DNA of 34,807 bases, taken from Bacteroidota bacterium. Its GTDB lineage: Bacteria > Bacteroidota > Bacteroidia > B-17B0 > Aurantibacillaceae. The stretch spans positions 1 to 34,807 of the forward strand of contig JAUXSA010000196.1 in the NCBI GenBank assembly GCA_030681615.1, given 5' to 3'. How positions within the stretch are numbered: position 1 is the first letter of the stretch; every line of letters starts with the position of its first letter. This document shows positions 8,000 through 15,447 of the stretch, piece after piece. Below the pieces are notes generated by a model that ran no database searches, was not told the origin of the DNA, and saw only the letters and a program-made list of their open reading frames with translations. The position numbers and the translations under genes are program-made.

Positions 8000-9061
8000 A
8001 TGGAAAATTGGTTTAGCCGGGGGCTTATTATATGGTATAAAAAGAACAAACGCGACTTACCCTGGCGCCATGAAACAGATGCTTACAAGATCTGGCTTTC
8101 TGAGATAATTCTGCAACAAACACAGGTGATTCAGGGCACCAGCTACTACTTAAAATTCACGCAAAAGTATCCTAAAATAGGTCTGTTGGCTGCGGCTAAC
8201 GAAGACGAGGTGTTAAAATTATGGCAGGGTTTGGGTTATTATTCGCGTGCGCGGAACCTGCACGCAACGGCAAAAGTGATTAATGATCAATTTAAAGGAG
8301 AATTCCCTTCAAATTACGAAGACATTAAGGCTTTAAAGGGCGTTGGCGACTATACAGCAGCGGCAATTAGCAGTTTTGCTTATAATTTGCCATTTGCCGT
8401 GGTAGATGGTAATGTTTACAGAGTGTTAAGCCGGTTGTTTGGGGTAGAAACACCAATAGATTCGGGGCAAGGTAAAAAAGAATTTCAGGCTCTGGCAACC
8501 GAATTACTGGATAAAAAGAATCCGGCCCTTTATAATCAGGCCATTATGGAGTTTGGCTCACAATTGTGTAAACCGGTAAATCCCAACTGTAGTAATTGTA
8601 TGTTCAATACAAAATGTTTTGCTTTAAAAACAGCCCGCATTGGCGAGTTGCCGGTTAAAGCAAAAAAAACAAAGGTCACCGATCGCTTTTTAAACTATGT
8701 AGTTTTAATTGATAAGAACAATAATATTTATATAAATAAAAGAGCTGCAAATGACATTTGGAAAGGTCTTTACGAGTTCCTGTTAATTGAAAGTGATAAA
8801 GAAATTACTACTCAACAATTACTTAAGCATACTAAATTACAACAAATGGCCGGACAAAAATTCGACCTGATATATACATCCAAATTGTATAAACATGTTT
8901 TAAGCCACCAGCATTTATATGCTAAATTTTATGTTATAAAAACCAAAATAATTTTTGCTAAAACCCAAACAAAAACCCCTTTTAAAAATTTAACAGATTT
9001 TGCTTTTGCCAGGCTTAGCGAAAAATTCTTAAATGATTGCGATTTGAAAGAAATAGTTTAA
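8000..9061 (+). CDS. mutY: A/G-specific adenine DNA glycosylase
   Basis: A 353-residue base-excision repair enzyme that removes adenine mispaired with 8-oxoguanine. The N-terminal catalytic domain has WLSEIILQQTQV with the catalytic Glu35, a helix-hairpin-helix LKGVGDYTAAAI (112-123) and the catalytic Asp136 in AVVDGNVYRV. The [4Fe-4S] loop is C190-X6-C197-X2-C200-X5-C206. A C-terminal NUDIX-like domain (about 225-350) recognises oxoguanine. Start is ATG, with no better alternative. It is the first of five same-strand genes spaced 3 to 20 bases apart (mutY, YceI-like, DUF5777, DUF4271, hemD), divergent from HU. Confidence 0.97.
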   Translation: MENWFSRGLIIWYKKNKRDLPWRHETDAYKIWLSEIILQQTQVIQGTSYYLKFTQKYPKIGLLAAANEDEVLKLWQGLGYYSRARNLHATAKVINDQFKGEFPSNYEDIKALKGVGDYTAAAISSFAYNLPFAVVDGNVYRVLSRLFGVETPIDSGQGKKEFQALATELLDKKNPALYNQAIMEFGSQLCKPVNPNCSNCMFNTKCFALKTARIGELPVKAKKTKVTDRFLNYVVLIDKNNNIYINKRAANDIWKGLYEFLLIESDKEITTQQLLKHTKLQQMAGQKFDLIYTSKLYKHVLSHQHLYAKFYVIKTKIIFAKTQTKTPFKNLTDFAFARLSEKFLNDCDLKEIV

Positions 9062-9081
9062 ATTTGATTAAAATTCAACCT

Positions 9082-9636
9082 ATGAAAAAATTAGTATTCG
9101 CTACACTTTTATTTTTTTGCTTAACGGGGCTTTACTCGCAAATATATAAAGCAAAAGATGGTACCACTTTAATACATTTTTATTCTAAATCGCCCTTAGA
9201 GGATATTGATGCGGCTAACAAAGGGGCTGTAATTGTTTTAAATACAAACAGCAGCGATCTGCAGGTAAGGGTTACCATTCAGAATTTTAAGTTTAAAAAT
9301 GCGTTAATGGAAGAACATTTTAATGAGAATTATTTAGAGTCTACCAAATACCCAAACTGTGTTTTTAAAGGCAAGATCAACGAAAAGATCGATTATACTG
9401 TTGACGGTGAACATAAAGTTACTGTAACCGGTAAAATGGAATTACATGGGGTTACTAAAGATGTAACATTAGACGGTACTATTACAAAAAAAGGGGCAGA
9501 TATTTTATTAGATACTAAATTCAAAATTAAAGTGGCCGATTATAATATCCAGGTTCCATCCTTATATGTAAAAAATATTGCAGAAGTTGTTGATGTAACA
9601 TTAGTAAGCACTTTAGAACCATTTGTAAAAAAATAA
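9082..9636 (+). CDS. YceI-family lipocalin-like secreted protein
   Basis: A 184-residue protein with signal peptide MKKLVFATLLFFCLTGLYSQ and one YceI domain. Seen in the domain: TTLIHFYSKSPLEDIDAANKGA, HFNENYLESTKYPNCVFKGKI and the typical VTVTGKMELHGVTKDVTLDGTI. YceI proteins form a small extended lipocalin-like barrel that binds isoprenoid or fatty-amide molecules in the periplasm; the ligand here is unknown. The frame stays open upstream to a TTG at 9037 inside mutY, but the ATG at 9082 gives a clean signal peptide and is preferred. It is followed after 13 bases by a DUF5777 barrel gene. Confidence 0.9.
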   Translation: MKKLVFATLLFFCLTGLYSQIYKAKDGTTLIHFYSKSPLEDIDAANKGAVIVLNTNSSDLQVRVTIQNFKFKNALMEEHFNENYLESTKYPNCVFKGKINEKIDYTVDGEHKVTVTGKMELHGVTKDVTLDGTITKKGADILLDTKFKIKVADYNIQVPSLYVKNIAEVVDVTLVSTLEPFVKK

Positions 9637-9649
9637 CCCGTTATTTACT

Positions 9650-10597
9650 ATGAGCATTTTTAAAAAATCATTTTTTATTTTTTCGCTTGCGCTATCCTCT
9701 AATGTAATGTTCTCGCAAGACGACCTTTTAGATCTGGTAACAGATAAAAAAGATGAGAAACCACAAAAAGTATATGCTACATTTAAGACCGTACGCATTG
9801 GTAATGCTCAAACTATAGAAACTGTAAAGAAAAAACATTTGGATTTCAGAACCAGTCACCGTTTTGGAAATATCTATAACTCCGATCTTCCTAACCCAAT
9901 TAATACAACCGGCCAAACCTTTGTGGGTTTTGAAGGTGCCAGCGATATCCGTTTTAGTTTTGATTATGGTCTTACCGACGATATTACCATTGGTATTGGC
10001 CGCAGCAGAATGAACCATATTGTTGATGGAAGTATAAAATGGAAGCTTTTAAAACAAACTGCAAATTTTAGCATGCCAATTTCTCTTGCTTTCTTTTCTA
10101 GCACAGGTTACACACACGATCTGCCATCAACTATTTATGGTGGTATTATAAAAGATTTCGAAACAAATGAATTGCACCGTTTTAATTATTTCAACCAAAT
10201 AATTATTGCCAGCAAAATTACTAACTGGTTGTCGTTAGAATTATTACCAAGTTATATGCACCGTAATTTTATTAAAGAACGTGTAAACAATAAAGGGGAA
10301 GCCGATGTAAACGGGTTTTTTAGTATTGGTTTTGGCGGCAGGATAAAATTAAACAAACGCACCAGCTTTATTGGCGATTATTTTTATAATGTATCTCCTT
10401 TCTATGCTAATAATGATAATGCTTTCAACCCATTATCCTTAGGCTTTGAAGTTGAAACAGGTGGTCATGTGTTCAGTTTATTCTTTACCAACGCCGGCGG
10501 CTTAATAGAGAATAATTTTATTCCGTATACAAACGAAACATGGACCAAAGGGCAAGTAAAATTTGGTTTCTGCATCTCGCGTACCTTTGCTCTTTAA
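9650..10597 (+). CDS. DUF5777-family outer-membrane beta-barrel protein
   Basis: A 315-residue protein with a signal peptide (about 1-22, ending MFSQ) followed by DDLLDLVTDKKDEKPQKVYATFKTVRIGNAQTIE in short, the N-terminal pattern of DUF5777 barrels. The body alternates beta strands (LDFRTSHRFGNIYN, FSFDYGLTDDITIGIGRSR, SIGFGGRIKLNKRTSFIGDYFYN) and ends in aromatic VKFGFCISRTFAL, consistent with an outer-membrane barrel. The family's function is not established; it is often found beside YceI-like proteins, as here, which suggests a shared envelope or redox-related role. The start ATG at 9650 is 13 bases after the YceI stop. Confidence 0.82.
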   Translation: MSIFKKSFFIFSLALSSNVMFSQDDLLDLVTDKKDEKPQKVYATFKTVRIGNAQTIETVKKKHLDFRTSHRFGNIYNSDLPNPINTTGQTFVGFEGASDIRFSFDYGLTDDITIGIGRSRMNHIVDGSIKWKLLKQTANFSMPISLAFFSSTGYTHDLPSTIYGGIIKDFETNELHRFNYFNQIIIASKITNWLSLELLPSYMHRNFIKERVNNKGEADVNGFFSIGFGGRIKLNKRTSFIGDYFYNVSPFYANNDNAFNPLSLGFEVETGGHVFSLFFTNAGGLIENNFIPYTNETWTKGQVKFGFCISRTFAL

Positions 10598-10600
10598 AAT

Positions 10601-11326
10601 TTGTATAAAGTGATCAGTAATCATATTTTTAGCGATCATCTATTACAAAAACAACATTTATCACCCTTATTAAAGAACCATACAGATGTGATATGGACAT
10701 CGGTGTTTTTTTTACTTTGCCTTGGCTTATTAGTGTTCATAAAGGTTACCTCCTATTCAAAAGTATTAAAGATCATTCAATCCACTTTTAATTCTAACGC
10801 GTTACACGAGTTAGAAAGAGAAGAAAGCAAAAGTTTTAAACTGTACTCCGTTTTACTTTCGTTGTTTTTTATACTGAATGTTTCGTTTCTTTTATACAAG
10901 GTAAATAGCTTTTATAATCTTGTTTTTACCGAAAGCGCTTTGTTTGTTCAATTTACATTTATACTTCTTATTGTTTTACTTTTTATAGCTTTTAAATCTG
11001 CACTAAATCAATTTATATGTTTTTTGTCTAACGATTGGAAAACAATTTCTGATTACGCATATAACTCTATAAAGATCAACCAAACCTTTGGTATCTTTTT
11101 ATTCCCCTGGCTTGTATTGGCAGAATTGACACGGTTTAACGCGTTTATTTTTATTTCGGGTGCATTTGTTGTGCTGGCCGCATCGCTTGTTTACAGGTGG
11201 TATAGGGGCGTTATTATAGGGCTTATAGAGGAAAGAGTAGGATTATTACAAACTTTTACCTACTTTTGCGGCTTAGAAATTTTACCGGTTATTGTGTTGG
11301 TAAAATATATTATTGAAACATTTTAA
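10601..11326 (+). CDS. DUF4271 integral membrane protein
   Basis: A 241-residue membrane protein with about six hydrophobic segments (VIWTSVFFLLCLGLLVFI, LYSVLLSLFFILNVSFLLY, LFVQFTFILLIVLLFIAF, FGIFLFPWLVLAEL, FIFISGAFVVLAASLVY, YFCGLEILPVIVLVKYI). The layout, together with a hemD gene directly downstream, is that of DUF4271, which in Bacteroidota commonly sits beside uroporphyrinogen-III synthase. Its function is unknown. No ATG start is available: the choice is TTG at 10601, 3 bases after the previous stop, or GTG at 10610; I chose the longer. Confidence 0.8.
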   Translation: MYKVISNHIFSDHLLQKQHLSPLLKNHTDVIWTSVFFLLCLGLLVFIKVTSYSKVLKIIQSTFNSNALHELEREESKSFKLYSVLLSLFFILNVSFLLYKVNSFYNLVFTESALFVQFTFILLIVLLFIAFKSALNQFICFLSNDWKTISDYAYNSIKINQTFGIFLFPWLVLAELTRFNAFIFISGAFVVLAASLVYRWYRGVIIGLIEERVGLLQTFTYFCGLEILPVIVLVKYIIETF

Positions 11327-11339
11327 TAAGGCTTAATTA

Positions 11340-12473
11340 ATGTCAGCGAAAAAAAAGTTAGTTAAAAAAAAGTTAGTTAAAAAGCTCATTAAAAAATCTA
11401 AAGCGCCTCTTAAAAAAGCTTCTACAACTAAAAAGAAAAATACAGCCCAGCCGGTTTCAAAAAAGGCAAAGCCTCTCGCTAAGAAAGTCCCGGCAAAAAA
11501 AATAATCAAAAAGCAGGTTAAAGCAATTGCTAAACCCGTTGTTAAACCTATTGCAGTTGAAAAAGTAAAACCTGTTAAAGAAAAAAAGGTTTTAGTAAGC
11601 AAAACCGAAAAAGAAAATATTGAAAAAGCGGTAACCGTTAAACGTCCCCGCAAATCATCCAAAAAACCAATAATTACCCTGCCTCCTCCTCCAAAAATAG
11701 AGGTAAGTAGTTATCCAAAAAATAAAGTAAAGAGTCTTTTGATCTCTCAGCCAAAACCGGCCGAAGGTGACAAGAACCCTTACATTGATCTTGCGAAAAA
11801 ATATAATTTAAATCCAACTTTCCGTCAATTCATTAAAATTGAAGGCTTAAATTCACAGGATTTTAGAACACAACGTGTTGATATTTTAGAGCATGGCGCC
11901 GTAATTTTAACAAGCCGTCTTTCGGTTGATCATTATTTTCGTCTTTGTAACGAGATGCGCATTACCGTGCCTGAAAGCATGAAGTATTTTTGCATTAACG
12001 AACAAACCGCATATTATTTGCAAAAATATATTCAGTACCGTAAGCGTAAAATATTTTTTGGACACGGCACTATTCTCGATCTTGTAGATGTTATCCGCAA
12101 AAATAAAGATGAGAAATTTTTATTGCCTGCAAGTGATGTTACCAAAGAACAAATTGTTGATTTTTTAGATGAATTAAAGATCACTTATACCAAAGCTACT
12201 TTTTACAGAACGGTAAGTGCTAACTTAACGGATATTAAATCTTTAAATGAGTTTGATATGCTAGTGTTCTTTACACCAGCGGGTATTAAGTCATTAAAAC
12301 AGAATTTCCCCAACTTCAAACAAGGCACAACACGTATTGCCGCATTTGGTCACGTAGCTGCACAAACTGTTAAAGACCTGGGTTACCGTTTGGATATATT
12401 TGCGCCAAACCCTCAAAACCCAAGCATGTCGGGCGCTTTAGACGCTTATTTGAAAGAGGCGAACAAACGCTAA
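11340..12473 (+). CDS. hemD: Uroporphyrinogen-III synthase with lysine-rich N-terminal extension
   Basis: A 377-residue protein. Residues about 129-377 form a full HemD: it begins KVKSLLISQPKP, has GAVILTSRLSVDHYFRL, FLLPASDVTKEQIVDFL, VFFTPAGIKSLKQNFPNF and TRIAAFGHVAAQTVKDLGY, and closes linear hydroxymethylbilane to uroporphyrinogen III in haem synthesis. Residues 1-110 are a low-complexity tail with about 40 lysines, plus Ala, Pro and Val, beginning with an imperfect KKKLV repeat; 111-128 is a proline-rich linker (LPPPPKIEV). This resembles histone-H1 or ribosome-associated tails and is not part of the usual enzyme of about 250 residues. The reading frame is continuous and starts with ATG 13 bases after DUF4271, so the extension appears real. 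It ends 9 bases from convergent rnpA. Confidence 0.92.
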   Translation: MSAKKKLVKKKLVKKLIKKSKAPLKKASTTKKKNTAQPVSKKAKPLAKKVPAKKIIKKQVKAIAKPVVKPIAVEKVKPVKEKKVLVSKTEKENIEKAVTVKRPRKSSKKPIITLPPPPKIEVSSYPKNKVKSLLISQPKPAEGDKNPYIDLAKKYNLNPTFRQFIKIEGLNSQDFRTQRVDILEHGAVILTSRLSVDHYFRLCNEMRITVPESMKYFCINEQTAYYLQKYIQYRKRKIFFGHGTILDLVDVIRKNKDEKFLLPASDVTKEQIVDFLDELKITYTKATFYRTVSANLTDIKSLNEFDMLVFFTPAGIKSLKQNFPNFKQGTTRIAAFGHVAAQTVKDLGYRLDIFAPNPQNPSMSGALDAYLKEANKR

Positions 12474-12482
12474 ACGATCTTT

Positions 12483-12914
12483 TTATTTTTTAAAAACCGC
12501 TTCTATTTTTTTAAGGTGTGTTAAAACAGCCGCCTCTATTTCCTTATACTCCTCTATTTTTTTTCCAATGAATAAAAAAGATAAAATTATTTTTTTGTTC
12601 TGCGAAAGCACCATTTCATAGAAAGGGGCTTTATTTAAACGGTATGCTTCGCGCATACGGCGTTTTAATTTATTACGATCGTGCGCTTTTTTAAAACTGC
12701 GCTTTGGAACTACAAACATGGCCTGGCAAGGATTTACGTATGCAAGCTCTGTTTCCATATAAATGAGTTTTAATGGAAATGCAACATATGAGCGGCCTTT
12801 TAGAAAAAGCAGATCTATTTGTTTTTTGCTGCATAAGCGCTCTTGTTTATTAAATTTAGCCTGCAATTGCTTCAATAGTTTTTTTGGTAAAGATAATTTT
12901 TTACTTTTACACAC
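12483..12914 (-). CDS. rnpA: Ribonuclease P protein component
   Basis: A 143-residue basic protein that assists the RNase P RNA in trimming tRNA 5' ends. The conserved core starts at FNKQERLCSKKQIDLLFLKG and includes MFVVPKRSFKKAHDRNKLKRRMREAYR, the family RNR signature. The C-terminus is lysine-rich. The start used is GTG at 12914, giving a 20-residue basic N-terminal extension; an internal TTG at codon LQAKF would give a more usual length, so the N-terminus is uncertain. It is divergent from bTHX with only 19 bases between the starts, and convergent with hemD. No rpmH, the usual partner in many bacteria, is adjacent. Confidence 0.93.
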   Translation of the reverse strand: MCKSKKLSLPKKLLKQLQAKFNKQERLCSKKQIDLLFLKGRSYVAFPLKLIYMETELAYVNPCQAMFVVPKRSFKKAHDRNKLKRRMREAYRLNKAPFYEMVLSQNKKIILSFLFIGKKIEEYKEIEAAVLTHLKKIEAVFKK

Positions 12915-12933
12915 ATAAACAAATAAATTAATT

Positions 12934-13104
12934 ATGGGAAAAGGCGATAAAAGAACTAAACGTGGTAAAATACATATCGGATCAACTGGTGTAAAACGCC
13001 AAAAAAAGAAAAAAGCAGCTAAAAAAGCGGCGTCTAAGGCGGCACCAAAAAAAGCAGCAGCAAAAAAAGCAGCGCCAAAAAAGGCCGCTAAAAAAGCTGA
13101 CTAA
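12934..13104 (+). CDS. Small-subunit ribosomal protein bTHX with Lys/Ala-rich tail
   Basis: A 56-residue protein starting MGKGDKRTKRGKIHIGSTGVKR, which matches the Thermus THX / bTHX family (small subunit, head region). Residues 24-56 are a repetitive KKAA and PKKAA tail ending in Asp, similar to histone H1 C-terminal tails and longer than the Thermus protein. It is short enough to be missed by length-filtered callers. A strong terminator (13117-13146) follows 12 bases after the stop. The promoter must lie within or just before the start of divergent rnpA; a near-match TACTTTTA is at 12902-12909. Confidence 0.88.
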   Translation: MGKGDKRTKRGKIHIGSTGVKRQKKKKAAKKAASKAAPKKAAAKKAAPKKAAKKAD

Positions 13105-13116
13105 AAAAATTACAAC

Positions 13117-13146
13117 AAAAAAGCTGCCATGTGAGGCAGCTTTTTT
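13117..13146 (+). terminator. Rho-independent terminator of the bTHX gene
   Basis: A 12-bp perfect stem (13117-13128 with 13135-13146, core AGCTGCC/GGCAGCT) around the loop ATGTGA, ending in six T. It lies 12 bases after the bTHX stop and its T-run ends only 5 bases before the ATG of the next gene. Confidence 0.9.
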
Positions 13147-13151
13147 ATTTT

Positions 13152-13640
13152 ATGGACCTCCCTGATTTCAATAAAAAAGCACAAAGGCTTAAAAAAGAAA
13201 ATCAAAATTTCTTTAGGCGACTCATTAATCGTCCACCAAAGAACCTTGATGAGATCTTTCACAGCACCCACGACGAAGTATTTGAAAAAACAGACTGTTT
13301 AAGCTGCGCTAACTGCTGTAAAACAACCTCGCCTATATTTTACCAGCGCGATATTGAACGGGCCTCAAAAGCCCTTAAATTAAAGCCGGGTGCCTTTATC
13401 GAAAAATACCTGCGCATGGATGAGGATCAGGATTTTGTATTGCAACAAGCCCCCTGCCCCTTTTTAAATACAGACAATTATTGTTCTATTTATAATGAGC
13501 GGCCAAATGCCTGCCGCGAATACCCACACACCAACCGCAAAAAAATGCAACAGATCTTAGATCTTACTTTTAAGAACACTTTGGTGTGCCCTGCAGTTTT
13601 AAAAATTACCGAAGAGATACGAAAGAAATTGGATGTTTAA
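13152..13640 (+). CDS. YkgJ-family cysteine-cluster protein
   Basis: A 162-residue protein with the zinc/iron-chelating CxxCxxCC domain: CLSCANCCKTTSPIFYQRDI, then APCPFLN, CSIYNERPNACREYPH and a late Cys in NTLVCPAV. This is the YkgJ (UPF0153) pattern. The family is thought to bind metal or a cluster, but its reaction is not known. The frame is open to a GTG at 13131, but that codon lies inside the terminator loop; the ATG at 13152 is the sensible start. The start directly abuts the upstream terminator, so transcription must come from read-through or a very short leader. A lipoprotein gene follows after 16 bases. Confidence 0.87.
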   Translation: MDLPDFNKKAQRLKKENQNFFRRLINRPPKNLDEIFHSTHDEVFEKTDCLSCANCCKTTSPIFYQRDIERASKALKLKPGAFIEKYLRMDEDQDFVLQQAPCPFLNTDNYCSIYNERPNACREYPHTNRKKMQQILDLTFKNTLVCPAVLKITEEIRKKLDV

Positions 13641-13656
13641 TTTGTACCTTTAATGT

Positions 13657-14085
13657 ATGCGGAACTTTTCCATTATACTTATTCTTTTGTTGCTTGTTGC
13701 CTGCTCTGAAAATAATAAAGAGAACCGGAAAACAAGCGCTTCTTTTAGTAAAGAGATCGGTGACCGGATAAAATTGTTGAATAAAGACTCCGTGCAAACA
13801 GATCCTTTAAAAGTAAATCCTAACGAAATTGACAGCATTGTAAATACACTGATCCTGCTCTCGAAAGACATTGAGAACATCAACGCTTCGGTGAATAAGT
13901 CCAACAAATACTTTAGTGCGCTTGCAATAAAACACAGTTTAAGTGATCACGACTTTATTAAGCTGAAGAATGGTATGCATGTAGATGCTATTGCAACCAT
14001 TTTAAAAGATAACGAATTAAAATTCTTCAACCTTATTTTATTAAAGAACAACAGGGCTGATGCACTTTTGCACTCGGCGCAATAG
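13657..14085 (+). CDS. Small hypothetical lipoprotein
   Basis: A 142-residue protein I do not recognise. It begins with a lipoprotein signal (MRNFSIILILLLLVAC), with Cys16 as the likely lipidated residue, followed by a charged linker (SENNKENRKTSAS). The rest is predicted mostly helical (IDSIVNTLILLSKDIENINASVNKSNKYFSALAIKH, quoted in part) with no known catalytic motif. The gene starts 16 bases after the YkgJ-type gene and is probably co-transcribed. It converges on the DUF6567-like lipoprotein with 35 bases between. The cellular location, probably the outer-membrane inner leaflet, is inferred from the lipobox only. Confidence 0.72.
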   Translation: MRNFSIILILLLLVACSENNKENRKTSASFSKEIGDRIKLLNKDSVQTDPLKVNPNEIDSIVNTLILLSKDIENINASVNKSNKYFSALAIKHSLSDHDFIKLKNGMHVDAIATILKDNELKFFNLILLKNNRADALLHSAQ

Positions 14086-14120
14086 TTCAGATTCTTGTTA
14101 AGATCGTTTTACAAACTATC

Positions 14121-14840
14121 CTATTTTTTTAAGCCGGAAATAGGTCGAATGTAATATTCTCCTTCTACTTTAAAAAGAGCCTCTGTGGTGCTTAAGGCGG
14201 TAATTATATATTTATCTGTCGATAAAAATAATTTTGCTTTCACCTCATCGCCAGCTTTAAAACCATTAACCTCTTTTTTAGTTGAAAATAAATTTTCAGA
14301 TGTATTAACTTCTACATTCCTTTTTCCATTCTCACTTGTTAAATAAAGTATAGAACCATTTATACTTGAAATTATATATTTTCCTAAGGAACTCTTTTTA
14401 GGTTCATAATAAATTTCGTCTCCAACAGCGTAACCATTCGTTAAGTCAATGTTTTCGCTAGTGCTTACCGGCCTATTCTCCAACACATTTATGTTGTTTT
14501 GAACATTTCCCACTCTTAAAACATCAGCGCTCACACTAATCTTATTTACAAAAACCAATCCAAAATAATATTTATGCGATATATCGGAAGTAAAGTTCGA
14601 ATAATATTCATTGTTCTTAAGCGGATAGTTAACATACATATCGTTTTTCGCATCTTCAAACAAGTGATCTCTATCAGAGCTGCCAAACCCTAAAATAAAC
14701 ATGTTTTTGGCCTCTCCCTTAGCAAGCGTAACTCGCTTATCGGATACATTTAATAGAGGGCCGCCGCTAGTACTTCCAGAATTAATTACCAAACAAGAAT
14801 TCAATGTTATTGCTACAATACTAAGTAATATATATTTCAT
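14121..14840 (-). CDS. DUF6567-like lipoprotein
   Basis: A 239-residue protein with a lipobox (ITLNSC, Cys16). Residues about 38-112 resemble DUF6567/TRL-like lipoproteins: AKGEAKNMFILGFG, HLFEDAKNDMYVNYPLKNNE and ISVSADVLRV. The C-terminal half (about 130-230) holds two related units of the form GY/F..GDE followed by KYII and a short beta strand, suggesting a pair of SH3-like barrels. Its function is unknown. It is the last of nine closely spaced minus-strand genes, 3 bases after ribE, so it is probably expressed with metabolic genes to which it has no visible link. The family assignment is moderate. Confidence 0.68.
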   Translation of the reverse strand: MKYILLSIVAITLNSCLVINSGSTSGGPLLNVSDKRVTLAKGEAKNMFILGFGSSDRDHLFEDAKNDMYVNYPLKNNEYYSNFTSDISHKYYFGLVFVNKISVSADVLRVGNVQNNINVLENRPVSTSENIDLTNGYAVGDEIYYEPKKSSLGKYIISSINGSILYLTSENGKRNVEVNTSENLFSTKKEVNGFKAGDEVKAKLFLSTDKYIITALSTTEALFKVEGEYYIRPISGLKK

Positions 14841-14843
14841 GGT

Positions 14844-15431
14844 TTATTTTTGATTCATAATGCGTGAAACATATTTCCCAACAATATCAAATTCTAAATT
14901 AACGCTGCTGCCAGATTTAATTTCTTTAAAGTTGGTATTCTCAAATGTATAAGGAATAATATGAACAGAAAAAGTTGTTTCTGTTGAGTTAACTACTGTT
15001 AAGCTTACACCGTTAATGGTAATGCTCCCTTTTTCAACTGTGATATTGCTTTTGCTTTTTGCATGTTCAAATATAAATTCCCAACTGCCGTTAAGATCTT
15101 TTACTTCTATACATTTTGCGGTTGCATCAACATGGCCTTGCACAATATGTCCATCAAAACGTCCATTTGCAGGCATACAGCGTTCTAAATTAACCAGGCT
15201 GCCGGTTTTTAATTCTCCTAGATTGGTGCGTTTTAATGTTTCGTCAATTGCCGTTACAGTATAATTATTCCCATCTATTTTAACCACTGTTAAACAAATG
15301 CCATTGTGCGCCACGCTTTGATCAATCTTTAATTCGTGTGTAACAGAACTTGAAAAAGTAAAATGCACATTGCTGCCTTCTTTCGCGATCCTTTCAACTT
15401 TGGCCAGCGTTTCTATAATTCCTGTAAACAT
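14844..15431 (-). CDS. ribE: Riboflavin synthase, alpha chain
   Basis: A 195-residue enzyme that converts two molecules of 6,7-dimethyl-8-ribityllumazine into riboflavin. It starts with the family signature MFTGIIETLAKV, and has two lumazine-binding domains with paired motifs: NGICLTVVKIDGNNYTV / GRFDGHIVQGHVD in the first half and INGVSLTVVNSTETTFSV / VGKYVSRIM in the second. The length is typical. It lies between the TlpA-like gene (16 bases upstream) and the DUF6567-like lipoprotein (3 bases downstream). No FMN riboswitch is visible, and the gene appears to be transcribed inside a longer unit. Confidence 0.97.
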   Translation of the reverse strand: MFTGIIETLAKVERIAKEGSNVHFTFSSSVTHELKIDQSVAHNGICLTVVKIDGNNYTVTAIDETLKRTNLGELKTGSLVNLERCMPANGRFDGHIVQGHVDATAKCIEVKDLNGSWEFIFEHAKSKSNITVEKGSITINGVSLTVVNSTETTFSVHIIPYTFENTNFKEIKSGSSVNLEFDIVGKYVSRIMNQK

Positions 15432-15447
15432 CTTTTAAATTTAATAC

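Noticed and set aside
9037-9081. TTG start for the YceI-like gene inside mutY
   Set aside because: It would put 15 polar residues before a perfect signal peptide that starts at ATG 9082.
11333-11662. Minus-strand Phe/Leu-rich frame of 109 residues
   Set aside because: It is the antisense of the lysine-rich hemD extension (AAA/AAG read as TTT/CTT), so its membrane-like look is an artefact.
13131-13151. GTG start for the YkgJ-family gene
   Set aside because: The codon is in the loop of the bTHX terminator; the ATG at 13152 fits the family N-terminus.
14086-14120. Possible terminator between the two convergent lipoprotein genes
   Set aside because: There is a T-run but no convincing stem.
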